Assembly (NCBI GenBank): GCA_963576725.1
Contig: OY755241.1
Location: forward strand, 28,522,853-28,586,852
Length of the DNA stretch: 64,000 nucleotides
Origin: Azorinus chamasolen
Lineage: Eukaryota > Mollusca > Bivalvia > Cardiida > Solecurtidae
Direction of reading: 5' to 3'
Each line of letters opens with the position of its first letter. The stretch's first letter is position 1. The notes under the pieces are model-generated. The model was not told the DNA's origin, did not search any database, and saw nothing but the letters and a program-made list of their open reading frames with translations. The translations under genes and the position numbers were made by a program. This document shows, one piece after another, positions 20,779-30,885 of the stretch.

Positions 20779-23700
20779 ATGAATAGTCTCCCTAAACTCA
20801 AAATTAATAACTTAAACTTACACTCTGTGTCTTCCGTTCAGATTCCTCATAACCTGGCTAATTTCCAATCACTACAGCCGTCAGTTTGTATTAAACCTCT
20901 AAAATTGTCTTCTGCTTCATCTTTTCATGTTCCCTCTTCGGCTATTAGTAACATTTTTCATAATGGACCTAAAATCGTTTTGTCTCCTTTAAAGCAATCT
21001 ATCATTCGTTATAGTAAAGTCCATCTAAATTCACATTATTTGAACAAAAGACATAGGGTGTATCCAATAATTACTAAGTGCAATAGTAAGAGGTGTATGT
21101 GTTGCAATTTCATTTCTACTAGATCAACAATTAAATCTCTTGTTAATGGTAGAGTGTTTAGTGTGAAGATTAATTCTGATTTAGACTGAAACTCATCTAA
21201 TATTATATATGTTCTTACATGAAATGCGCCACGTTGTGGCATTCAATATGTAGGTCAGACAGGACGTTCTTTAAAAACTAGGTTTCGTGAACACAGTTAC
21301 CATTGCCGGATCAAAAAAGTACGCAATTTTCTTTACCAGCATTTTCGTCATACAGGACATTCTTTCAAATATGTTTCGGTTCAACCAGTAGAACAAATTT
21401 ATTATGATTCTAAAACTACTGGTAGTTTAAAATCTAAAGCTCGTTTCATCACAGAGCTAGACTGGATAAAGAAATTACAAACACCTTTTCCTTTAGGCCT
21501 TAATGATAACATTTTCCAAAGCGGCAATATTTCTAAAGATCCAAGTATCGACATTTTCTCTATATTTTCTATTCGAAAACGTAAAAGTAGATCACATGGC
21601 AGACGTAGAAATGGTAATATTAAGCGTAAATTACGTCGTAATATGTCTATTCATGATTTACATACTATTCTAAAACAAACTGGTAAACATTCTATGTTAT
21701 CTTGTTTATCGTCTTTACCCTTTTCCTGTCTTAAGTCAATAGACGAAGAGGCTGATAAAATCTATATGCGTACAGATCCGTTAATTAATACTGCCTCACT
21801 TATACAAAGTTACACACAGCATGTTCTTCGTCCACGTATTGATAAAGAATCTGAACATAAAAGACATTTTCTGAAACTTCAGTTCCTAAATAAAGGTATC
21901 GATTTTATTGATATTCAAAGTATATTTCGTGATAAGAATGTAATCGATGCTATTCCCAAATATTTCATCAACTCTGAATCACCTATCATCTGTTATAAAT
22001 ATAATAAACCTATTAGAAATGTTATTTTGAACTACAATAAAATTGTCTCTGACTTAAATATTGATGTTAATACCCCTATTTCTTGAGATTGTAGCATTTC
22101 TAGCTTTTGCTATAAACCAGTTGGTCATGTCATTACTGGTAATTTTGATATCATTAAGGATAAACGTCTCAGGACCCTCCTAACTAAAGGACCTAAATAT
22201 AGATTACCTTCCCTTATTGATTTTGACGCTTGTCGAACTCATATTGCGGAAGCTATTCAAGAATTCTGCATCAAATGGTGTCGACGAGAACATGCTGATG
22301 TTAATGCCCTTTCGGATTGGAAGAAATGTATTTTCGATATTATTGATACACGAATAACTTTTTACAAATCAAATAACCATCTTTTACCACCTCGACCTAG
22401 AGTTACATTTCGCTACTTGAAGAAAAACATTTCTAATTTTCATTCAGATTATGTTCTTGTTCCTGCTGACAAGGCATCAAACAATGTAATCATTATTTGA
22501 AGATTGTATTATGTTGATGTTTTAAAGAAGGAGCTAACTGATTCAAAAACTTATATAACAGTTCAAACACCTGAAAAAGATATAGTCTCGGAACATGTAA
22601 AAATGTGCAATGATTTTAAGTCTGGTCCTAACATAAAACAACATAAACTTTCTACTTTGTACTGGATTCCGAAACTACATAAAAACCCTTATAAGTCGCG
22701 TTTTATTGCCAACTCTAGCTGTTGTACCACTACTAAATTATCTATACTTTTGACGTCCTGTCTTACTACGATCAAAGAACATGTTAAACGCTACTGTGAT
22801 AAAATATATGAAAATTCTGGTATTAATGTTTTTTGGTCCATAAAAAATTCAAATGATGTTTTAACAAAACTTGAAAATGAACAGTATAACATTTCTTTAC
22901 TGAGCTCTTATGATTTCTCTACACTCTATACTACTCTACCTCACCATCTTATAAAGGATAGACTTATTAAATTAATAGAAAAAACCTTTGCCAGAGAAAA
23001 CAAAATGTTCATTGCTTGTAATGTTCAACGTTCATTCTTTTCGAATTCAGAAGTTGAACATTACACAATGTGGACTTGCCTTGATGTTTGTAGATCTCTT
23101 ACCTTTCTTTTAGATAATATATTTGTGCGTTATGGAGATACCATATATCGTCAAGTTGTTGGTATACCCATGGGTACAAATTGTGCCCCTCTTGTTGCAG
23201 ATTTGTTTTTGTATTGCTACGAGAGGGATTTTATGCTTAGCTTAAAACCTGATACACAGACCGATATTGTTAATGCTTTTAATAAAACTTCAAGGTATTT
23301 AGACGATATTATGAATTTAGATAATCCTTATTTTGATACTATGGTTTCTTCAATCTACCCAAAAGAACTGTCTTTAAACAAAGCTAATCAATCTGACATT
23401 AATGCTTCATTTCTAGATTTGAATCTTTCAATTACAAATGATAAAGTTTCGTCCAAAGTATACGATAAAAGAGAAGATTTTAATTTTAAAATTGTTAATT
23501 ATCCTTTTCTAGATGGGGATGTGCCACGTTCTACATCTTATGGTGTTTATATTTCTCAACTTATTAGGTTTGCCCGAGCCTGTTCTTTGCTTGAAGATTT
23601 TAACAGACGTAATTTAGTTATAACTGATAAACTTCTTAAGCAAGGTTACAGATATCACAAACTTCGGAAAACCTTTTCTAAATTTTATTATCGAAATTTA

Positions 23701-23970
23701 CCTCTCATTAGTAAATATAATTGCAATCTACGGACGTTACTGCGACAAGGCATTTCTCAACCAGAATTTTATGGGGATGTTATCTACAAACTTAGGAAAA
23801 TTCGGGGTCATATCCATTTTCATGATTTGTTTATAAAACGCATTAAAAAATTTAAAAAGAAAGGTTATGATCCTATTATATTGCAACACACTGCATGTTT
23901 GGTTATCGACCCTTTTACAGTCGGTAGCTACGCTTCCCTCTTTGCTTGCGCGATGACAGGCCGAGGGTAG
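20779..23970 (+). CDS. Naiad GIY-YIG endonuclease-reverse transcriptase, probable selenoprotein
   Basis: A single frame of 1,063 codons from ATG 20,779 to TAG 23,968. It contains TGA at 21,187, 21,220, 22,084 and 22,498 (codons 137, 148, 436, 574) and no other stop. Domains: an N-terminal basic region with CNSKRCMCC (~100-108). GIY-YIG nuclease: IIY 142-144, YVG 157-159, Arg in TRFREH 168-170, Glu in ITELDW 226, finger residue 148 with C153 and H188-194. Basic NLS-like RKRKSRSHGRRR (~268-279). Linker xDCS at 436-439 followed by GHVITG. RT: VPADKA before codon 574, motif A YDFSTLYTTLPH (D712), motif B GIPMGTNCAPL (795 on), motif C YLDD (D842/D843), then thumb KQGYRYHKLR. The RT would copy element RNA at a nick made by the nuclease. 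Each TGA stands where the family has Cys. If UGA is read as stop, none of the pieces carries a whole enzyme. The start is inferred. Confidence 0.88.
21187..21222 (+). other. Two in-frame UGA codons in the endonuclease
   Basis: TGA at 21,187 (codon 137) precedes NSSNIIYVLT, and TGA at 21,220 (codon 148) precedes NAPRCGIQYVG. In PLE nucleases both are usually Cys; the second is the first ligand of the CCHH finger between GIY and YIG. The subfamily-B copy has TGT at the first site (39,876-39,878, minus) and TGA at the second (39,843-39,845, minus). Confidence 0.8.
22084..22086 (+). other. In-frame UGA in the CxC linker
   Basis: The codon pair reads TGA-GAT-TGT, that is x-D-C, followed by SISSFCYKP and GHVITG. 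The short CxC domain between nuclease and RT marks this clade, so the first Cys has become UGA (UxC if decoded). A UxC pair recalls redox-active or metal-binding selenoprotein motifs, but its role in Naiads is unknown to me. Confidence 0.75.
22498..22500 (+). other. In-frame UGA at the RT N-terminus
   Basis: Lies between SNNVIII and RLYYVDVLKKEL, where PLE RTs have Cys or a similar residue before the K/R-x-Y-Y motif. TGA occurs at the same place in the copies at 17,169 (+), 25,360-25,362 (-) and 38,581-38,583 (-), across two diverged subfamilies. Confidence 0.85.
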
Positions 23971-24018
23971 TACTCTATGATGGTATACTCTTAAACTTGG
24001 ATACAGGAGGAGCTTACC
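23965..24018 (+). promoter_or_regulatory. Candidate SECIS element overlapping the Naiad-A stop codon
   Basis: Read by eye. Lower stem: GGTAG and CTC (23,966-23,976) against GAG and TTACC (24,009-24,018). Core: ATGA at 23,977-23,980 opposite GGAG at 24,006-24,009. Upper stem: GTATxC (23,983-23,988) against GxATAC (23,999-24,004) with one mismatch. Apical loop holds AAA at 23,993-23,995, twelve bases after ATGA. This matches the SECIS plan (AUGA, AA in the loop, GA). The upper stem is short and imperfect, so a folding program is needed. Overlap with the stop codon is unusual for a SECIS. Confidence 0.5.
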
Positions 24019-24174
24019 AGACTCATGTATTATTTTTTCCCTGTCGTGCCCTTAACGGCTTACCTGCAGGTGCTCTGACTTCAGCAAAGTCATTGAGTAC
24101 ATATTTGACGGATTGTCACAGTTATTATGCTATGTTTTACATGTTGTCCTGTGTTCACCGTCGTCTATGTTGTG
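23971..24174 (+). other. Naiad-A 3' UTR, unique part
   Basis: Between the stop and the right pseudo-LTR. Conserved with the minus copy at 35,030-35,240. The 77-codon overlapping frame here is not a supported gene. Confidence 0.7.
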
Positions 24175-24560
24175 GGTAAGTCCAGCGGGGATACCTTTAT
24201 TTACAATATTTGTAAAGCTAGGGTGACTTTGAGAGAAGTGTGAGGTTAGGACGTCCGTAAACCGGTTTAAACCCCCAGTTGTGTTTTTGCTGCTGACCGT
24301 GCCAAGGCGGTACTCTCTTTGTCACCCTTCCTTTTGTTTGCATTGCGTCTTTGTGCTTGTGGTTTGTTCATGTTGTGGAACGTTTGTCCCTGGTTCTTGT
24401 GTGTCTTTTGGTGTTTTCTGTGTTCATTTCGTGTGTGTGTGTGTGCGTGTGCGTTTGGGTGTGTGGTTGTGTGTGTGTGTCATGCTGTCTATCGGTGTTT
24501 TGGTGGTGGTTGCGTCTTGCATGTGGCTTTGCCTGCTTGACTTTACTACTTTTCCATTTA
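24175..24560 (+). repeat. Right pseudo-LTR of Naiad-A
   Basis: Same 386 bp as 19,988-20,373. It contains TGACCGTGCCAAGGCGGTAC and a (GT)n tract. It ends where the interrupted Naiad-B resumes (TATCTAAGTT). Confidence 0.9.
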
Positions 24561-25678
24561 TCTAAGTTAAAAATACCATCCAAATATCGAGAGGTTTCAT
24601 TGAAGTCTTTAATAACATCTACTTGTGATTGTGGATTCAAACATAACATGAAATCTCTCTCATAGCAGTACAAAAACAATTCTGCGACAAGTGGCGCACA
24701 ATTAATACCCATAGGAATACCAATTACCTGACGGTATATAGCATTCTCATAACGTACAAATATGTTATTCAAAAGAAAGGTTAGTGATTCGCAAACATCT
24801 GAGCAAGTCCAATTGATGTAATATTTCATTTGCTCGTCAGTAAAGAAAGCTTTTTCAGCATTACATGCCGGGCAAATACTTTCTGGATTAAGTTAGTAAG
24901 TTTATATTTAATTAAAATATGTGGAAGAGTTGTGTACAAAGTAGAAAATTCGTACATGCTTACAATGGATGCAAGATACCTTTTGTTCCTAAGTTTGTTG
25001 AAGACTTCTGAAGAGTTCTTAATACACCAGAAGAGATTTATTCCAGAATTTTCATAAGTCTCATCACAGCAGAATTTTACATGTTCATTTACCTTCGTTA
25101 AACAAGAAGTCAAAAGTATAGACAATTTGTAGTTGTACATGAGCTAGAATTTGCAATGAAACGCGCTTTATATGATTTTTATGTAGTTTTGGTAACCAAT
25201 ACATAGTAGGAAGTTTATGTTGTGTAATTTCATTATCGGTTCCAAGTTGTTCACACTTTTTGACATGGTCTGAAACGATGGTTTTTTCGTCAGTAGTTAC
25301 TGAAATGTATGATTGGTATTAATAATTTCCTGCTTCAAGACATCGATATAATGTAATCGTCAAAAACTACTCACATCATTCGATGCCTTATCAGCAGGAA
25401 CAAAAACGTATTTTGAATGAAAATCCTGTAAACCCTTTTAAGATGTCTAAAAGAAATTCTAGGTTTAGGTGGAAGAAGGTGTTTATTAGAGCTATAAAAG
25501 AAATGCGTTTGTCAATTGTAGCAACAATTAGTGTTTTCCAATTAGAAAGAGCATTATACTCAACATGTTCTCTTCGACACCATTTAATACTAAAATTGTG
25601 TAAAACTTCCGCAATCCGAGCTCGACAAGAGTTAAAATCTATCAAGGATGGTATTCTATATTTGGGACCTTTATTCAA
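24561..25678 (-). pseudogene. Naiad-B copy, 5' half (resumed after nested insertion)
   Basis: Continues the element broken at 19,987: motif B (GIPMGINCAPL, ~24,690-24,720), motif A (YEFSTLYTTLPH, ~24,930), then fingers. It keeps in-frame TGA at 25,360-25,362 before RLHYIDVLKQE. The frame is broken elsewhere by shifts. It stops at 25,678, where a plus-strand Naiad-A tail begins, so the element is truncated in the linker/RT region. Confidence 0.85.
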
Positions 25679-26165
25679 AACCTTTAAGAAGAAAGGTAAT
25701 GGTCTCATTATATTGCAACGCACTGCAGGTTTGGTTATGAACCCTTTTACAGTCGGTAGCTACGCTTCCCTCTTTGCTTGCGCAATGACAGGCCGAGGGT
25801 AGTACTCTATGATGGTATACCTTTATTTACACTATTTATAAAGCTAGGGTGACTTTGAGAGAAGCGTGAGGTAAGGGCGTCCGTAAACCGGTTGTGGTGT
25901 TTTTGCTACTGACCGTGCCAAGGCGGTACTCTCTTTGTCACCCTTCCTTTTGTTTGCCTTGCGTCTTTGTGATTGTGTTCATGTGTGGAGTGTTTGTCTC
26001 TGGTTCTTGTGTGTCTGTTGGTGTTTTCTGTGTTCATCTCGTGTGTAAGTGGGCGTGTGTATGTGTGTGTGTCATGCTGTCTATCGGTGTTTTGGTGGTG
26101 GTTGCGTCTTGTATATGGCTTTGCCTGCTTGACTATTATCTTCCTTCAGAATTTACTACTTTTCC
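25679..26165 (+). pseudogene. Naiad-A 3' end fragment
   Basis: Begins in the C-terminal coding region (ILQRTAGLV, GSYASLFACAMTGRG), includes the stop, then skips most of the UTR with the SECIS candidate (ATGATGGTATAC passes directly to CTTTATTTACA) and continues with a pseudo-LTR-like tail. Head-to-head with the preceding minus copy. Confidence 0.8.
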
Positions 26166-26455
26166 ATTAAACCCCCAGTGGTGATTTTGCTACTGACCAT
26201 GCCAAAACGGTACTCTCTTTGTCAACCTTACATTTGTTTGTCTTGTGTCTTTGTACCTGTGCGTTTGTTCATGTATGGAATGTTTGTCTCAAGTACTTGT
26301 GTGTTGTTAATGTTTTGTGTTCATCTCGTGTATGTGCGTGTGTTTGTGCGTGCGTGCGTGTGTGTATGTGACATGCTATCGATGTTTTGGTGTTGGTTGT
26401 GTTTTGTATGTGGCTTTGCCTACTTGACTTTACTAGTTTTTCATTTGTAAGAAAA
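26166..26455 (+). repeat. Second, diverged Naiad-A UTR tail
   Basis: Starts with AACCCCCAGTGGTGATTTTG and follows with GACCATGCCAAAACGGTACT and a GTGCGTGCGTGTGTG tract. It is related to the pseudo-LTR at about 75-80% by eye and lies in tandem with the fragment before it. Confidence 0.7.
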
Positions 26456-26695
26456 TGCAGCGGAGGAATTGAGCCGTATGCATGTTTTTGATGAAGAATA
26501 TCAGTTTTATAATCATGAATATCAGGGAGTATTTTGCAAGACAATAGAAAAGTAAATGACATCTCAGCTGCAATCATCAGCTAAGTATATAACAGCTTAG
26601 CTGCAATCATCAGCTTATGTTTACCCATATCAGCTTTGCGTGATTTTGAAATTACTCGCGATGTCTTATGTATTTGCTTGATTATTTATCACAGC

Positions 26696-28310
26696 ATGCC
26701 AGAACGCAAGGTTTCTTGCGAGCATTTCGCGGCAGAATATCACACTCATAAAGTGTGTCTGGCGTGCTGTGGATGCTCCGCTTCAGCTCACTGTCCAGTA
26801 TCGTTCATATGAAGTATTTTTCTCTTTGGTCAGCGACTCCCTCGCCTTCAAACACAGAGAAATCAGTGTCATTTAAAGCTCAGAAGAAGTCTGTTTCTTC
26901 TTCTACATCTCTTCCGTTTTCCCTTCTTATTCTTCTGATGGGAAACGGTCCTTGCTCTGCTCTCAACACGGCGAAGATCGAGGTCTCATCATTACTCTTC
27001 TAGACGAAGACATCGCTCTTCCTCTTCAGAGTCGCCGGCTGGTCGAGCTCGTCAGCCGGCACTGGGTTCTGGGAACCAGTAAGCTTCACCCTACTGGCGA
27101 CCCGACCCGACCAGCAGGGTCAATGGACTCCCCATCAGTGACGCCTATTCCTCTTTCCTCGCGACTTTGCCCACATCCCCTCCCCAACAGCCCGTCTGGA
27201 TTACACCCAGTCAGAGTCTGTTGTGAGTTCATCTCAGGATGGGGGTAGCTCTCATGTGAACCCATCCACAGTCCGGACTTCTGTGTCTGTGGTGGGTCCC
27301 ATTCCTCCTGGGTGCTGCCATCCGCGGCGATCACCAGGGCGGATTCTGGATTCTGAGGGAGAGCAGGAAGACACTTTGTCCATTATGGCTCCTAGGGATG
27401 ATCCTATTTTTAGAGAATCAGACCCTGTGGACGCCTCTCACTCTGATTTAGACGGGACTCAGTCCTCTTCCACTTTAGATGATTCTTGACCTCAATATGT
27501 CTTTTTGAGAAGGCGCGTGAAAGATTGTTTTAGAATCCTCTTATCCTCTGTCTGCCCTAGTCCCTCGAAGCCTATTCACAAGGATCCTCTATCCTCTTTC
27601 GAATTAGTGTGAGCCGAAAAGGCAGACTTCCCTAACTTATCGAAGTCCAGGGAGTCTCTTCCCCCTTCCAGAGGACTTCTTTCCTATCTGCGGTTATCTG
27701 CTTGAATCGGAGGCCCCGTCCTCCGAAGTTACTAACTGTCGTTTGGCCCAACTGACCTTGGGTCAAGGGCTGACATCGACATTGAATATACTCCGCTGTC
27801 ACAGTGACACATTCGTCCTGTCGCTCTGGAACGATCTGAGGACAAATCGAAGGACGAGCTGCGGGCGTCTCCCTCTCCTCTGAACTACTTTTCGGAGGCG
27901 AAGTTAAGGAGAAAGACCTCGCAGACAGTGCTTCTCACAGGAACCCTCCCGCTTCCGGTCTGGGTTCCTGAAAAATACCGGAGTCCCCGGCTGCTAAATG
28001 TAAGCCTCTTATGGGACCTCCAAAGAAAGGTAAGAAAACCAGACCCTCTTCTTCCCCTCAGCGGGGCCCGGCCAAGAATCGGTTAGGACCCTTCCCTTTC
28101 CCCCAAATCGGGACTGGCGTCTCAGAGTTCCTTCTCTCCCCATTCAAGGGGATCCGACCCTGCATTCCTGTGGGTGCCAGACTGCTTCACTTTGTCGCAG
28201 CATTGCAAATATCATTCCGGACCCATTGAACCATTTCCGTTGAAGAGAAAGGATATCGTATCCCTCTGGGTCAAAACCTCCTCTCTCCGGAGAGAGGGGA
28301 TTCTACTGAT
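26696..28310 (+). pseudogene. DIRS-type retrotransposon remnant (gag and start of RT)
   Basis: Starts ATG at 26,696 with a Cys/His cluster (KVCLACCGCSASAHC), then a Ser/Arg-rich stretch in another frame (SRSHHYSSRRRHRSSSSES). It continues with acidic Ser/Pro-rich gag-like sequence and ends with VGARLLHFVAAL and GYRIP pieces (28,165-28,265), which resemble the block at the start of DIRS RT. Many stops and shifts. It is clearly more GC-rich than its neighbours. No tyrosine recombinase or RT palm follows, so only the 5' part survives. Family call rests on motifs seen by eye. Confidence 0.5.
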
Positions 28311-28959
28311 TAACTTTAAATGCTGTTAAATAGGGCTATTGGAAACATAATTAAATATACACTTTCAATAACTTAAAGATGTATTATGTGCATTTTTCAT
28401 ATCAATCAACACGAGAAGCTGTACGCGTATACATACAATGACAATAATGCTTACAACCCATTTTCCGACAGGATATATATTATCAGCTAAATATTATCAC
28501 TGTCCGATTACTGCTAAATACTTTAAAAGGAACCTCCTTTTTAGAACGGGCATTTTGTACGGATTTTTTCCGCCAGGTTCTGAATGACTCCGATTCTACT
28601 TTGTAACAACGCTTTGAATATTATTTAGGTTGTTATCACATGTACAATGGCTGACATTACATCTTTCGACAGATTCCGGCCAATGGCGAACGTCGTTCCG
28701 TTGATTTCCGTACCAATTCATTTTTCTATTTTTTCGACACAAACAACCATTTACTAACCGTGTTGTAAAGTGTTAAATAAGTGTTAACGAACATAGATTC
28801 CGGTTCTGAAGTCAGTTTTAAACGCAAAAATTGCGGAAATTTGCGCATAATACATCTTTAAGAGTGATTTCCAGAATTTGACCCCTTTCTGTTCTTGATA
28901 TATATATATTCAAATGTACAAAATATTTACTTTTCTGAAATCATCTGCATAAAAGATGT
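28311..28959. other. No recognised feature
   Basis: AT-rich; only short random frames. 28,520-28,860 could be an old element (contains TCCGTACCAATTCATTTTTC), but I cannot match it to any other part of the window. Confidence 0.35.
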
Positions 28960-29336
28960 ATAAGTTTTGTTGCCCACCTGTATACTTTACTTATGTTTCA
29001 ATATTTGTTCATTCTCATTAATATTCATTGGAAATAATATCTATTAGCTTGATATATTGGTATCTCTGTTTCATTCTGTATCAAGTTCCGTACATATTTA
29101 CTAAAATAATCCCAGATTAGAACAACTCATTTTAGTGTGTTTATTTTTTCTAATTTGATTAATATTCATAAATATGGCATTTATATTCATAAACAAATCA
29201 AACATGTATACAAAGTAATGATCCTCAGCTTTCGTCTTTTTTGTATAATATCTGGTATTTTACGTAAAACAAATCACGGAAAGATAGTATACTCAAAACT
29301 AAACACTAAATACAATGCTCATATTCAAGCTATATG
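28960..29336. repeat. Dispersed repeat, inverted partner of 16,600-17,028
   Basis: Shares, in reverse, ATCAAGTTCCGTAC, TAACAACTC-like and ATCTGGTATTTTACGTAAA stretches. The 119-codon plus frame at 29,137-29,496 covers part of it and is not a supported gene. Confidence 0.7.
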
Positions 29337-29934
29337 TCTCGACCTTACTTTGGTTCTTGTTCTGTCCTTCTATTCCCTCTCAAAGCAAAGTTATGACGTT
29401 TTATTAACCAAGGCAGTTTCGAAATTTACCTCGGGTTACCATGGAAACTGTTATATAAAACATAGCTGGGACAAAATTAGTTTTTGGGCATGCTAAAACT
29501 GTGTTCTGAGGACCCTAACGAACAATTTGGTACCCATGAAAAAGGTCTAGGGGGAATGCTAAGGTAAACATGACTAGGACCAAGCCTGTTACAGTTCGAC
29601 CTATTACTTTCGTTTTGCTGAGTTCGTCTATTTTTAGATTTTGACGTTATGTCTTCAAAAATGGAAAAGAGCCGTGTCCGCCCATTTCACTTCGTAAAAG
29701 TCCGTAATTTCTCCTTTTAAGGAAGTACAAAATCATGTAGTTTTGTATTCCGAGTTTTGTAATCCGAGTTTTGTAACGGTGTATGCGTAACTTCCTATTC
29801 GTAGTGAGCAAGTGGGCAATATATAAAGTCCGGCTGTCACGGTACAAACTTAAATAGGGGCGTGTACGGAACATATCTGCTGATGTTATTGTTTAATTGT
29901 TCATCATATTTCAGTAAATATTTATTCAATATTA
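29337..29934. other. No recognised feature
   Basis: Contains a few imperfect short repeats (TCCGAGTTTTGTAA twice near 29,745-29,775). No exon or element recognised. Confidence 0.35.
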
Positions 29935-30182
29935 ATTAACCCTTCGCTTGCTATTCACGTCAATATACCTACCTGTAAATAGGGAAGACCCAGATGAGAC
30001 AGCTCCTGCAGGAGCTGTCTCATCAGGGTCTGTACTATTTACAAGTTGATTGTGCAACCAGTGCATTCCACAGAGTGATTGCACAGCAAAATACTTGTAC
30101 ACAGTGAATATATATGTAATTATACAACAGGGCATGGGTAAAGAAGGAGAAATTATTTAAAATTCAGCAAGAGAAGGGTTAA
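29935..30182 (+). mobile_element. MITE family D, near-intact reference copy
   Basis: TTAACCCTTCGCTTGCTATT at the left and CAGCAAGAGAAGGGTTAA at the right. Left-arm module GTCAATATACCTACCTGTAA, then a perfect core palindrome GAGACAGCTCCTGCAGGAGC/TGTCTC, then ACTATTTACAAGTTGATTGT. CCC/GGG ends and TTAA flanks are piggyBac-like. This single-module form shows what the 11.3-13.4 kb element looked like before amplification. Confidence 0.85.
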
Positions 30183-30885
30183 ACCGTGAATCACACAGTC
30201 CATTTTTATATTTACAAAGTACAGTTTAACTACAGCAAAATGTACAAGTACAAATATGAAATGACAAACGCGCAGGTTTGATTTGTAAGGTTCCGGTCGA
30301 CATTTTACCGTCGTGAAGTTCATTTCAACATTTTACTGTCTACGATTGCACGTTTATATGTCTCCAACCTTTGGCACAGCTCAGGCTCCGTGCCCCTCGA
30401 CCATGGTCAACAGTGTAGAACCAGTTTAAATATAGTGACTCTGGTGGTTATGATTGTTCTGTTCCCAAAACGATAAATTCCCGACGTACATACTCTAAGG
30501 CACATTTTCTCGTTACGCGACCAAGATAAAAAAATATCCCCTCTGTGGCCGGATTATTTAATTGTAACCAATTTTATTCTTGGATATGGAATTTGTTTGA
30601 AGTCCTCCAATTTTCGAACCCGCCGAATTTAAGGAGAAATCGTCGACTAAAAACCATACGCGTTGCATATGCGAGAGAGTGTTTTGATAGAACCTTTTTG
30701 TTATAAATTCAGCCTACTTATGTTGAAAAACAGCATTTCTGCTCGATATCTGATCTCAGGATTACAGATAAACGTGTGTACTCAAAAAATAAAAATCGTC
30801 ATTTCTCCACCAAACCTTATATATACTGGGACCACTCTTTAGATGCTTTAACATGTTTAAATTTACGCATCTCATCTGGAGCTCC

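Larger units (their letters stand above)
19988..24560 (+). mobile_element. Complete Naiad-type Penelope-like retrotransposon (Naiad-A)
   Basis: About 4.57 kb: pseudo-LTR, 5' region, one long ORF with four in-frame TGAs, 3' UTR, pseudo-LTR. Order of domains is N-terminal GIY-YIG nuclease, CxC linker, C-terminal RT, which is permuted relative to canonical Penelope and defines the Naiad/Chlamys clade. The element sits inside an older minus-strand Naiad-B copy. Apart from the TGAs there is no stop or frameshift, and the flanking repeats look identical. This is therefore the youngest insertion of the region and possibly an active master copy. Confidence 0.9.

Noticed and set aside
20779..23970. 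UGA read as Trp (alternative genetic code or mitochondrial origin)
   Set aside because: The affected sites are Cys, not Trp, in homologues and in the sister copy; ordinary TGG is used for Trp in the same ORF.
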